A DNA stretch of 64,000 nt from an uncultured Eubacteriales bacterium (GTDB lineage Bacteria; Bacillota; Clostridia; Christensenellales; CAG-917). The stretch's first letter is position 1. Every line of letters begins with the position of its first letter. This document shows positions 51,051-59,333 of this stretch, in pieces. The stretch covers positions 1-64,000 of the forward strand of contig URAF01000013.1 of assembly GCA_900545885.1 (NCBI GenBank), in the 5' to 3' direction. Both the position numbers and the translations under genes were made by a program. Below the pieces are notes generated by a model. It saw nothing but the letters and a program-made list of their open reading frames with translations. It did no database searches and was not told where the DNA came from.

Positions 51051-51244
51051 TGCAAGGACAGAATATTTTTGATAGTGTCGAAAAGACCGCCCACCATGTC
51101 GATTACGAGCACGATGACGAGAATAAGCCCCGCGAGCGTCGCAAACGTCGCTATATCGTCGCGGTCGCTGCGCTTCAATATCACGCATACTATTGCGGTA
51201 AGCAGCCCTATTCCTGCGATTTTCAGTATTATTTCCGCGCCCAT
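51047..51244 (-). CDS. spoIIIAC: Stage III sporulation protein AC
   Basis: A 65-residue protein with two membrane spans, MGAEIILKIAGIGLLT at the start. ATG 51244 follows AGGAGG closely. Its stop overlaps the spoIIIAD start. Present in all SpoIIIA operons of this type. Confidence 0.93.
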   Translation of the reverse strand: MGAEIILKIAGIGLLTAIVCVILKRSDRDDIATFATLAGLILVIVLVIDMVGGLFDTIKNILSLQ

Positions 51245-51251
51245 ACTCCTC

Positions 51252-51761
51252 CTATGCCAGAATGACAATCAACGCAATGCCGACCAAAACCGCAAGTTTG
51301 AAATACATTCCGCCCAGTCTTTTGGTTTCTTCCGCGCACTTGTCGCGTTTTGCGGCGAACTCTTCCCGCGCGCGTTTCAAAACGTTCATCTGGTCGCCGA
51401 GCGACGTTTTGCCCAACCCTTCCAGAAACTCTTTCAACCTCTTTTTCTCGTCTTTTCTGAGGTGTACGCTCTCGGCTTCTTCCGCCGCCGCCTTGTCTTG
51501 CGGAACTCCCGCGCCAAGTTTGTTCCCGAACGCCGAAAGCGTCTTGCAGAACTTTCCGCTTTTTCCCTCCGCAAACTGCGCAATGACGACAGGCAGCGGC
51601 GTTTTCTTGAAACCTATTTCGCTTATAAGCTCCGCCGTGAACTGCTCCGCGTCGCGATAGAACTTTTCGCGGTCGGCGTAGTAGCGTTTTATGAGCACTC
51701 CGCCGTAACAGCATAAAAGCCCCAGAAGTCCTCCCGCTATAAGTCGCAATATGTCAGCCAC
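51252..51761 (-). CDS. spoIIIAB: Stage III sporulation protein AB
   Basis: A 169-residue protein with a membrane span at each end and a charged helical middle (EFLEGLGKTSLGDQMNVLKR), resembling the inner-membrane platform proteins of type II secretion. GTG 51761 overlaps the spoIIIAA stop region by eight bases and has GGGGAGG upstream. It is the partner of the SpoIIIAA ATPase. Confidence 0.9.
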   Translation of the reverse strand: MADILRLIAGGLLGLLCCYGGVLIKRYYADREKFYRDAEQFTAELISEIGFKKTPLPVVIAQFAEGKSGKFCKTLSAFGNKLGAGVPQDKAAAEEAESVHLRKDEKKRLKEFLEGLGKTSLGDQMNVLKRAREEFAAKRDKCAEETKRLGGMYFKLAVLVGIALIVILA

Positions 51762-52644
51762 CTTCGGCAATCCTCCCCGCTTCTTCGGCGTCAAGCACCG
51801 CAACCAACGTACCCGCACGCGGACGCGCGGACAAAATTATATACAGTTCGATTACTTCGGCAAGTCTGGAAAACGCAGACGAACGGAACACGCTTTCCAC
51901 TCCTTTTCCGTGCAACGACGCAATGACTTTTACGCCGCTGCGCACAACGTCGCAGACGGACTCCGCGTCCTTTACGCCGAACAGTTCGTCCGTCACGATA
52001 ACCTGCGGGTTCATTGCGCGGATTGTATTTTCGTATGCCGCACTTTTCCCTATTCCGCTCACGACGTCGCAATCCCCCACGTCCATTGTCGGAACGCCTT
52101 TTTCGGCAGCCGCGATTTCAAACCGCTCGTCAATAATCAGCGTATTGAACCGCTCCGACGAAATGCGTGCAAGTTCACGAAGCATTGTCGTTTTGCCGCC
52201 CGACGGCGGCGAAATCACAAGCGTGTTTTTGACTTCTCCGTCCGCGAAAACCTTACTTCTAACTCCGTCTGCAACACCTTTCACGCTGTGCGGTATGCGT
52301 ACGGTGAGAAAAGATATGTGTTTCATCGTGAGAAGGCTGTCGCCGTCAAGCACACCTTCGCCCGCAACGCCTATCCTTATACCCTTGCGCGCCATATAAC
52401 CTTTTACAAGCTGGTCGTTGACCGCATACACGGAGAAATCGGAAGCAAGTCCCAACAGTCTTTCAATGTCCGTCTGCGTGACCGTGTAAGGCAACCCCGA
52501 CGGCATACGGGCTATTTTTCTGTCCGAGGCAGTACACACTACAAGCGGTCTTCCCGTACGCAACCGCAATTCCGTGACGGCGTTTTCGGGAGCGGCGGAA
52601 GCCACCGCGCCTGCCATAATACCCGTGACCAATCCGTCGAACAT
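51754..52644 (-). CDS. spoIIIAA: Stage III sporulation protein AA (ATPase)
   Basis: A 296-residue secretion-type ATPase. Walker A reads SPPSGGKTT (145-153), so the first glycine of the usual GPPG is serine. LIIDERFEI is the Walker B region; VTDELFG follows. It probably powers the SpoIIIA-SpoIIQ complex in the mother cell. ATG 52644 gives the normal family length; no strong ribosome site is visible. First gene of the eight-gene operon AA-AH. Confidence 0.93.
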   Translation of the reverse strand: MFDGLVTGIMAGAVASAAPENAVTELRLRTGRPLVVCTASDRKIARMPSGLPYTVTQTDIERLLGLASDFSVYAVNDQLVKGYMARKGIRIGVAGEGVLDGDSLLTMKHISFLTVRIPHSVKGVADGVRSKVFADGEVKNTLVISPPSGGKTTMLRELARISSERFNTLIIDERFEIAAAEKGVPTMDVGDCDVVSGIGKSAAYENTIRAMNPQVIVTDELFGVKDAESVCDVVRSGVKVIASLHGKGVESVFRSSAFSRLAEVIELYIILSARPRAGTLVAVLDAEEAGRIAEGG

Positions 52645-52916
52645 ACTAAAAGATATGAGGTGCGAAAATCTAAAATACAGAACCGCAAAAAGCGACAAAA
52701 TATCCTCAGCTTTGCCGCGCATTCATTGACTGTTTCAAAACATCGGACAATAAAAAACGCACGGCGTATACGTGCGTTCAATGTTTTTGTCCGACCTGTT
52801 TCAATCAACCTGTTCTTTGTTGATTGACCAATTCATTAATTTGTCCATACTTTGATTAATTTGTTAGCTATTAAGCCAATTCGATGATTAATTACCTAAT
52901 CCGAAAAATGCCGATA
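52645..52916. other. Gene-free AT-rich spacer upstream of spoIIIA
   Basis: About 270 bp (337 bp to efp with the terminator). Sigma-E control of spoIIIA is known in Bacillus. A GATATT about 60 bp upstream of spoIIIAA could be a -35, but no good CATACANT -10 is at the right distance. Repeated GATTAATT and CAATC words are present. Confidence 0.5.
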
Positions 52917-52947
52917 AAAACAAAACCCTGCCAAACGGCAGGGTTTT
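52916..52947 (-). terminator. Intrinsic terminator after efp
   Basis: An 11-bp stem (52922-52932 with 52937-52947), AAAC loop, and a TTTTG-TTTTT tail on the minus strand. Confidence 0.9.
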
Positions 52948-52981
52948 CGATTTGCGAAATTGAATTTTAACTTTCCGACGA

Positions 52982-53545
52982 TCAGACGCGGGACATATAT
53001 TCGCCGGTACGGGTGTCGACTCTGATGGTGTCGCCTTCGTTGACGAACATAGGAACTTGCAGGGTGTAACCCGTTTCGAGAGTTGCGGGTTTGGTTGCGT
53101 TGGTTGCGGTGTTGCCGATGACGGCAGGTTCGCAAACGGTGATGAGCAACTCGACGAAGTTAGGCGGTTCGACAGAGAACGGTGCGCCCTGGAAGAATTT
53201 CATCGTGACGTTCATGTTCTCTTTGACGAAGTTGAGCGCGTCCTCGACCTGACTGTGGTTGAGGGGGATTTGCTCGTAAGTTTCGCTGTCCATGAAGTAA
53301 TAGAACTCGCCGTCGTTGTAGAGATATTCCATATTCTTGGTCTCGATGTGCGCGAGGTCGAATTTTTCGGTGGGGTTGAAAGTTTTTTCGAGTACGCTGC
53401 CGGTGACGACGTTTTTCATCTTGGTACGGACGAACGCCGCGCCTTTGCCGGGTTTGACGTGCTGGAAGTCTACAACCGTCATAATGTTGTTCTCATAGAG
53501 GAACGTAACGCCCTTTCTGAGGTCTCCTGCCATAATTTGTGCCAT
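52982..53545 (-). CDS. efp: Translation elongation factor P
   Basis: A 187-residue EF-P with KOW-like domain I and two OB domains. The tip loop reads KPGKGAAF, with Lys34 at the position that enters the peptidyl-transferase centre. It relieves stalling at polyproline. RBS-like AGGAG lies upstream (53551-53555). It is the last gene of the rny-pepP-efp group. Confidence 0.97.
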   Translation of the reverse strand: MAQIMAGDLRKGVTFLYENNIMTVVDFQHVKPGKGAAFVRTKMKNVVTGSVLEKTFNPTEKFDLAHIETKNMEYLYNDGEFYYFMDSETYEQIPLNHSQVEDALNFVKENMNVTMKFFQGAPFSVEPPNFVELLITVCEPAVIGNTATNATKPATLETGYTLQVPMFVNEGDTIRVDTRTGEYMSRV

Positions 53546-53577
53546 AATATTATCTCCTGTAGTATGGATTTTGGTAT

Positions 53578-54270
53578 TTATAGAACTATAAGTTCCGTGC
53601 TGTGTCTGCTGAAAGGTTTATCCTGTCCGACTTCGATCATATCTTCGATGCGAACGCCGCCTTTGGACGGAAGATAGATACCGGGTTCGACGGTAACGAC
53701 CTGACCGCGCATGAGGATTTCGTCGCTCCTTGCGTTGAGCGTGGGCGACTCGTGAATGAGCGTACCGACGCCGTGTCCCGTTCCGTGAACGTAATATTCG
53801 CCGAAACCGCATTCCGCGATATAATCGCGCGCAGCTGCGTCCACCGCTTTGCAGGCAACGCCGTCCGCCACGGCTTTGAGTGCGTCTTTCTGCGCCTTGT
53901 ACACTACGTCATAGACGTGACGCATTTCTTCGCCGACCTCGCCGAAAGCAACCGTGCGGGTAAAGTCGGAACAATATCCGCCGACGACCGCACCCATATC
54001 TATGGTGACGAACATACCCTTTTCAAGCGGAGTGTCTGTCGGTACGTGATGAGGTTCGGCACCGCCCGCTCCGAATGCCACGATTGTGTCAAACGACACG
54101 CCGCTGGCGCCGAGTTCGACGGCTTTTGCGAAAATCGCGTCTGCGATTTGCTTTTCGGTCACGCCTTCACGCAGTTCGCCGAGAACATAATCGAAAACGT
54201 CGTCGATGATGTCCGCGGCTCGCCGCATAAGAGCTGTTTCTTCTTCGGATTTGACAAAATTATTTTGCAT
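53578..54270 (-). CDS. M24 family metallopeptidase (Xaa-Pro aminopeptidase-like), catalytic domain only
   Basis: A 230-residue pita-bread-fold peptidase. Metal ligands appear in VTIDMGA, YCSDFTRT, GTGHGVG, the IHESP glutamate region and VEPGIY plus VRIEDM. Full-length clostridial PepP-like proteins have an N-terminal creatinase domain of ~120 residues; here the protein starts at the linker (KSEEETALMRRAA). Position before efp is the usual one. The start overlaps the rny end by 11 bp. Confidence 0.9.
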   Translation of the reverse strand: MQNNFVKSEEETALMRRAADIIDDVFDYVLGELREGVTEKQIADAIFAKAVELGASGVSFDTIVAFGAGGAEPHHVPTDTPLEKGMFVTIDMGAVVGGYCSDFTRTVAFGEVGEEMRHVYDVVYKAQKDALKAVADGVACKAVDAAARDYIAECGFGEYYVHGTGHGVGTLIHESPTLNARSDEILMRGQVVTVEPGIYLPSKGGVRIEDMIEVGQDKPFSRHSTELIVL

Positions 54271-55876
54271 AATCCACGCTTCTCACTTCGCGAATGACGT
54301 TGACTTTGATTTGTCCGGGATATTCGAGCTCGTTTTCGAGTTTGTCGGCAATTTCCCTTGCAAGGAAAACCGTCGCCGCGTCGTCAACCTGTTCGGGTTT
54401 GACGAGAACTCTGATTTCTCTGCCCGCCTGAACTGCGTAAGTCTGGTCGACTCCGTCGAAAGATTTTGCGATGTCTTCGAGTTTCTCGATACGCTTGACG
54501 TAGTTTTCCAACGATTCGCGACGCGCTCCCGGACGAGCCGAAGAGATTGCGTCCGCCGCTTGTACCAACACCGCCGCAACCGTTTCGGGTTCGATGTCGT
54601 TGTGGTGAGCGGCAATCGCGTGAATGACGTCTGCGTGTTCCTTGTACTTCTTGGCGAGCTCGACGCCGATTTGAATGTGCGTGCCTTCGACTTCGTGGTC
54701 GACGGCTTTGCCTATGTCGTGCAGAAGACCCGCGCGCTTTGCAACCTTGGGGTCAAGCCCGAGTTCCTGCGCCATAAGCGAGGCAAGGAAGGAAACTTCG
54801 AGCGAATGTTTGAGAACGTTCTGTCCGTAACTGGTACGGTATTTGAGTCTGCCGAGAATTTTGACGAGTTCGGGGTGCAGTCCGTGCACGCCTGCCTCGA
54901 ACACCGCTTCTTCACCCGCTTCCTTAATGGACGCGTTGACTTCGCGGCGCACCTTGTCGACTATTTCTTCGATACGTGCGGGGTGAATACGTCCGTCGGC
55001 GATGAGCTTTTCGAGCGTAAGTCTTGCCACTTCGCGGCGCACGGGGTCGAAACTCGAAAGAGTGATTACGTCGGGAGTGTCGTCGATAATCAGGTCAACG
55101 CCCGTCGCGGACTCCAACGCACGAATGTTTCTGCCCATTCTGCCGATGATTCTGCCCTTCATTTCGTCGTTGGGCAGGGCGACAACGCTGACCGTGTTTT
55201 CGGTGGCGTGGTCTGCCGCGCATCTCTGTATTGCTGTCGCTATAATGTTCTGTGCCTCTTTTACGGCATTCTCTTTGGCTTCGGCTTCGATTGCTTTCGC
55301 TTCTGCCGCCGCTCCGCGTTTGACTTCGTCAAGCAAAGCGTCTTTAAGTTCCTGACTGGCTTCCTCTTTCGTCATACCTGCGACTCTTTCGAGTTCCTTC
55401 TGCATGACTTCCTGCGAACGGTTGAGTTCCTCTTCAATGGATTTCAGTCTTTCTCTGCTCTCTTCTACTGATTTCTGCGCCTTTTCGAGTTCGGCGATTT
55501 TCTTATCGAGAGCGTCCTCTTTCTTGTTGAGAGATTCGTCTTTTTTGTCGAGCGCGTTTTCTTTTTGCAGGAGACGGTTTTCCGCTCTCTGCCATTCGGC
55601 TCTGCGTTCTTTGGTTTCCTTTTCGAACTCGGAACGCATTCTGTTTTGTTGTTCTTTGGCTTCGAGCATACCGTCCTTGCGGATGGCTTTTGCTTCCAAG
55701 CCCGCTTCTTCCAGAATTCTTGCCGCTTCCCTTTTAGCCAGGCCGATTTTGTTTTGCGAATACAGTCTATATCCAAACAGTCCGACGAGCGCACCGACAA
55801 CGAGTGCGGCGACGGCTATTCCAACAATAGGACCGACTTCGAGTGCGGCAAGCAATAAATTCATACTGCTTGTCAT
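54260..55876 (-). CDS. rny: Ribonuclease Y
   Basis: A 538-residue membrane-anchored endoribonuclease. N-terminal span (~14-36), long coiled coil (~45-210, rich in Glu/Lys), KH domain (MKGRIIGRMGRNIRALE), HD domain with LLHDIGKAVDHE and a C-terminal domain. It starts mRNA decay at the membrane, complementing PNPase in this window. The ATG at 55876 has GAGG seven bases upstream. Confidence 0.97.
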   Translation of the reverse strand: MTSSMNLLLAALEVGPIVGIAVAALVVGALVGLFGYRLYSQNKIGLAKREAARILEEAGLEAKAIRKDGMLEAKEQQNRMRSEFEKETKERRAEWQRAENRLLQKENALDKKDESLNKKEDALDKKIAELEKAQKSVEESRERLKSIEEELNRSQEVMQKELERVAGMTKEEASQELKDALLDEVKRGAAAEAKAIEAEAKENAVKEAQNIIATAIQRCAADHATENTVSVVALPNDEMKGRIIGRMGRNIRALESATGVDLIIDDTPDVITLSSFDPVRREVARLTLEKLIADGRIHPARIEEIVDKVRREVNASIKEAGEEAVFEAGVHGLHPELVKILGRLKYRTSYGQNVLKHSLEVSFLASLMAQELGLDPKVAKRAGLLHDIGKAVDHEVEGTHIQIGVELAKKYKEHADVIHAIAAHHNDIEPETVAAVLVQAADAISSARPGARRESLENYVKRIEKLEDIAKSFDGVDQTYAVQAGREIRVLVKPEQVDDAATVFLAREIADKLENELEYPGQIKVNVIREVRSVDYAK

Positions 55877-55941
55877 CGAATGACCTCTCCATATATATAA
55901 TCAATACGCGACGCGTGTACGCATAACGAATTGTCGTTATA

Positions 55942-55971
55942 ATTATATACTATAATTCCGTTATAAGTCAA
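55942..55971 (-). promoter_or_regulatory. Promoter of rny-pepP-efp
   Basis: On the minus strand, TTGACT (55966-55971), an 18-bp spacer and TATAAT (55942-55947). Confidence 0.65.
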
Positions 55972-55995
55972 GTTTGAATAGAGAAAACGCAATCG

Positions 55996-56025
55996 GAAAA
56001 AAATCGCGCCCGACGGGGCGCGATT
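55996..56025 (-). terminator. Intrinsic terminator after recA
   Basis: A 10-bp stem (56002-56011 with 56016-56025), 4-nt loop and T-run on the minus strand. Confidence 0.9.
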
Positions 56026-56095
56026 GATACGTTCAGAATACCGAAAACGGCGTTTAAAGTGCCGATTTTGCAAAACCGCTCGGAAGATACGGAAA

Positions 56096-57085
56096 TTACA
56101 TACCGTACTTTTCGCGGACTTTTGCGTCGATTTCCTGCGAAATTTCGGGGTGCTGACGGAGGAACTCGATTGCCTTATCCCTGCCCTGACCGATTTTCTC
56201 GTCGTTGTAGCTGAACCAGCTGCCGCTCTTCTGAATAAATCCGTTCTGGACGGCAAGGTCGATAAGGCAACCCAACGAAGATATACCCGTGCCGTACATA
56301 ATGTCGAATTCCGCAACCTTGAAAGGAGGCGCGACCTTGTTTTTGACGATTTTGGCTTTGACGCGGTTGCCGATAATGTCGCTGCCGTCTTTTATGGACT
56401 CCGTCTTTCTGATGTCGATACGGACGGACGCATAGAATTTGAGCGCCTTGCCGCCCGTGGTGGTTTCCGCACTGCCGTACACGACGCCGACTTTTTCGCG
56501 AAGCTGGTTGATGAATATGATGGAGCACTTGCTCTTTGATGTAACCGCGGTGAGTTTTCTCAACGCCTGCGACATAAGTCTTGCTTGCAGACCGACGTGG
56601 CTGTCACCCATTTCGCCGTCGATTTCGGCTTGCGGAGTGAGCGCGGCAACGGAGTCGACGACGACTACGTCGATTGCACCGCTGCGTACGAGCGTTTCGA
56701 CTATGTCAAGCGCCTGTTCGCCGTTGTCGGGCTGGGAGATATACAGGTTTTCGAGTTGAACGCCCAGTCTCGACGCATAGGACGGATCGAGCGCGTGTTC
56801 CGCGTCGATGAACGCCGCAGTGCCGCCCGCTTTCTGCGCTTCCGCCACGATATGCAATGCAACGGTGGTTTTACCCGAAGACTCGGGTCCGTATATTTCG
56901 ACAATTCTTCCCTTGGGGATACCGCCGATACCGAGCGCGATGTCGAGCGTCAGACAACCCGTGGAAACTGCTTCCACTTTCTGAACGTCGTTGTCACCGA
57001 GACGCATGATTGCGCCTTTGCCGAACTGCTTTTCAATCTGCGCAAGCGCGAGTTCCAACGGATTTCCTCTGTCCTTATCTGCCAT
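56096..57085 (-). CDS. recA: Recombinase RecA
   Basis: A 329-residue RecA with Walker A GPESSGKT (66-73), VVVVDSVAALTP, the loop L1/L2 region and NQLREKVGV. It forms the filament for strand exchange and SOS induction. C-terminal tail is short. Ribosome site AAGGAG lies 6-7 bases upstream. It has its own terminator. Confidence 0.98.
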   Translation of the reverse strand: MADKDRGNPLELALAQIEKQFGKGAIMRLGDNDVQKVEAVSTGCLTLDIALGIGGIPKGRIVEIYGPESSGKTTVALHIVAEAQKAGGTAAFIDAEHALDPSYASRLGVQLENLYISQPDNGEQALDIVETLVRSGAIDVVVVDSVAALTPQAEIDGEMGDSHVGLQARLMSQALRKLTAVTSKSKCSIIFINQLREKVGVVYGSAETTTGGKALKFYASVRIDIRKTESIKDGSDIIGNRVKAKIVKNKVAPPFKVAEFDIMYGTGISSLGCLIDLAVQNGFIQKSGSWFSYNDEKIGQGRDKAIEFLRQHPEISQEIDAKVREKYGM

Positions 57086-57249
57086 AATTCAATCTCCTTG
57101 TCCTCAAAGCGGATTGCCCGCAATAAGTATTTCTGATGTTTATATGTCCGAAACGTTCGGTTAAACCGTCGTTTCGGTGATTTTCGTTCCGATATCGTCT
57201 TATCTCTGTCCGTACAACCTTTTTACAGCTTTGCAGTTACAGTACAGCG
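57086..57249 (-). promoter_or_regulatory. recA upstream spacer with palindrome
   Basis: No gene. A TATAAA (-10-like) lies near 57140 but no convincing -35 accompanies it. CCGAA-N3-TTCGG at 57148-57160 is palindromic; it is not the canonical Firmicutes LexA box (CGAAC-N4-GTTCG). Three TTACAG words recur about every 14 bp at its far end. Confidence 0.35.
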
Positions 57250-57945
57250 TTACAGTTGCAGTATATCTCCGCGCAGATAGCGCACGAGGTAGAAAAGCGC
57301 AAGGTTTGCCGTAGCCTTTCTTATGCGGTTGCGGTCGCCCGAAAGGTGTTTCTCGAACACGGTTATGAACTCTCCCGCACCGACGCCGATGTAGACAAGT
57401 CCGACGGGTTTTCCTTCGTCGCCCTGCGGTCCCGCAAGTCCCGTCGTCGCAAGTCCTATGTTCACGGGAGGAACAAGCAACCCCTTGACCATTGCGTACG
57501 CCGTTTCGCGGCTGACTGCACCGTATGCGCCTATCAACGCTTTCGGGATACAGAGTCTGTGCATTTTCGCGGCGCGGTTATAACACACGACGCCTTCGAA
57601 AAAGTTTTCGCTTATGCCTGCAACCGACGTAAGCCGCGAACAGATTTCACCGCCAGTCAGGCTTTCGGCAACGGCAAGCATCTTGTTGTTGAGTTTGAGA
57701 AGTTGCGCCGCAAGGTCGTGCAACTCCTTGTCTTCGGCACAGTAAACCTGTTCGTCGAAGATGTTGTATGCAAGACTTTTGACCGCGTCGAAAGATTTTT
57801 TGTCCAACGAAGAAGTCATGGTTATCTTCGCGTCAAGACAACATTCCTCAACGGAAAAATCCACGCCTTTGTCGGCTATCTCCGACAGCTTGTCGCATAT
57901 CTCGTCGCAGTCGAGACCGCAGACTTTCATCACTTCGCAAATCAT
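57250..57945 (-). CDS. CinA C-terminal domain protein (NMN amidase-like)
   Basis: A 231-residue protein. Residues ~80-230 are the CinA/PncC amidohydrolase domain (AVAESLTGGEICSRL, GVVCYN, GAVSRETA, TTGLAGPQG). This domain deamidates nicotinamide mononucleotide. The N-terminal ~75 residues resemble the middle of long CinA, but the N-terminal COG1058 domain is absent. Start overlaps the next gene's stop (ATGA). Usual neighbour of recA and pgsA. Confidence 0.88.
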   Translation of the reverse strand: MICEVMKVCGLDCDEICDKLSEIADKGVDFSVEECCLDAKITMTSSLDKKSFDAVKSLAYNIFDEQVYCAEDKELHDLAAQLLKLNNKMLAVAESLTGGEICSRLTSVAGISENFFEGVVCYNRAAKMHRLCIPKALIGAYGAVSRETAYAMVKGLLVPPVNIGLATTGLAGPQGDEGKPVGLVYIGVGAGEFITVFEKHLSGDRNRIRKATANLALFYLVRYLRGDILQL

Positions 57946-58502
57946 TTTCTTTTTTCCAGTCTTACGTACATTCCGTCGTAGTCGGAGTGCGTAACCGTCA
58001 TAAGTTTACGACCGGGATTTATAGGGTCGTCACCGTCGTAAAACCCGCAAATCCCGAGCAGGTCGTATATCTCGTGCGCGCGCTCGTTGACGACGGACAT
58101 TTTGCGTTGCAGGAATATTACGCTCAGGCTTCCGAACGTCAGTCCTAGTTTGAGTGCGGGAACCAGCGTTCCGAACAAATATCCCGTATAACCTACCTTT
58201 TCGAAATCCTTGTCGCGTTCGACCAACGGCAAATAGGTTTGTCCGAGGCTGTCGCGTCTTGTTTTCAGCGCGGCAACGTCGTCCGCGTTGCCCTGCCAGA
58301 CGAACCCTTTTTTCTTGTCTTCGTCGCCGAGCAATCCCGCCATATCGAAAGCGCAAAGCAGTTTGACGGCGGTCGGAGCGTGTATGCCGAGATGTCTGCA
58401 CAGCGATTTTTCGGACAGATGTCCCTCTTTCGAGCCCAGTTCAGCCGCAAGTACGGCATATTCGGCAAACGTGTTTTTCTCCTGTCTTACGGCCTCTTTC
58501 AT
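57942..58502 (-). CDS. Hypothetical protein with winged-helix-like N-terminus
   Basis: A 186-residue protein I do not recognise. Residues ~25-65 (LSEKSLCRHLGIHAPTAVKLL, then FDMAGLLGDED) look like a winged helix and recall the arrangement of the FtsK gamma domain. A hydrophobic segment (~105-130, GYLFGTLVPALKLGLTFGSL) may be membrane-associated. The C-terminus is Lys/Arg-rich. It is coupled to the CinA-like gene and lies 171 bp downstream of pgsA. Confidence 0.7.
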   Translation of the reverse strand: MKEAVRQEKNTFAEYAVLAAELGSKEGHLSEKSLCRHLGIHAPTAVKLLCAFDMAGLLGDEDKKKGFVWQGNADDVAALKTRRDSLGQTYLPLVERDKDFEKVGYTGYLFGTLVPALKLGLTFGSLSVIFLQRKMSVVNERAHEIYDLLGICGFYDGDDPINPGRKLMTVTHSDYDGMYVRLEKRK

Positions 58503-58673
58503 TCCGCGCTTTCCTGCTCCGCGAACGCTTGTACTCGGCTTTACCGCCTCTTTCGAGTTTTGTGCGTTCGGTTTTTATTGTTGTATTTTAGTGATTGATG
58601 CAACGAGGTTCGACATTCACCCAATCGTCAATTCAAGTTGGATTAAGTCGAACTTGTTTTCTTACTTGTTTGA

Positions 58674-59333
58674 TTACTTGTTATCGTTCTCGTTTTCGGC
58701 CTTGTCCGCCGCGGCTTCTTTAACGTCAGCCGCCGCAGGAGCCTGCTCTTTCTTTTCGGGGTCGGCAAGTACGTGTTTGTTCTTGATAAGATAATTGACG
58801 CCCGAAACAACAGTCATAACCGCGCCGAGATAGAAAATCGCTTCCGCTATTGCGGCAAGCACGATGTGGAAACCGCCGAGAATGAGCAGCGCCACGCCGA
58901 CGTCCAGCAGTACGGTTTTGATTTTGCCGTAGATGTCGGCTGCAAGCACAAGACCTTTGCTTGCGGCAACCGCTCTGAATACGCTGACGGTAAGTTCACG
59001 CGTGAGGATAAGTCCGCCGAGCAAAGCTATGACCAGCGAATCGTACGGGAAAAGGCGTATATCGTCGAAGCACACGATGAGGAACAGCATAACGACGATG
59101 ACGATTTTGTCCGCGAGCGGGTCGAGGAATTTGCCGAGCGCGGAAACAGTGTTCGTCTTTCTAGCGATGTGTCCGTCAACGAAGTCGGTGGCGCACAGCA
59201 CGCTGAAAAGTATGCAGGACACGATTATAAACGGCATGTACAGATTGTCGAAAAACATCGCCAAAACGTAAAACACCACCGTGGGTACTATGAGAACTAT
59301 TCTTGCAAGTGTGATTTTTGTAGCCAGTGTCAT
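58674..59333 (-). CDS. pgsA: CDP-diacylglycerol-glycerol-3-phosphate 3-phosphatidyltransferase
   Basis: A 219-residue membrane enzyme with the CDP-alcohol phosphotransferase motif: D-G-x2-A-R-x8-G-x3-D-x3-D seen as DGHIARK...GKFLDPLADK. Six spans. It makes phosphatidylglycerolphosphate. A hydrophilic Ala/Glu/Lys tail of ~35 residues is unusual. Its ATG overlaps the rimO stop (ATGA). Confidence 0.95.
   Translation of the reverse strand: MTLATKITLARIVLIVPTVVFYVLAMFFDNLYMPFIIVSCILFSVLCATDFVDGHIARKTNTVSALGKFLDPLADKIVIVVMLFLIVCFDDIRLFPYDSLVIALLGGLILTRELTVSVFRAVAASKGLVLAADIYGKIKTVLLDVGVALLILGGFHIVLAAIAEAIFYLGAVMTVVSGVNYLIKNKHVLADPEKKEQAPAAADVKEAAADKAENENDNK

Noticed and set aside
52645..52760. Sigma-E promoter for spoIIIA
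   Set aside because: A GATATT -35 is possible but the -10 at the correct distance is poor.
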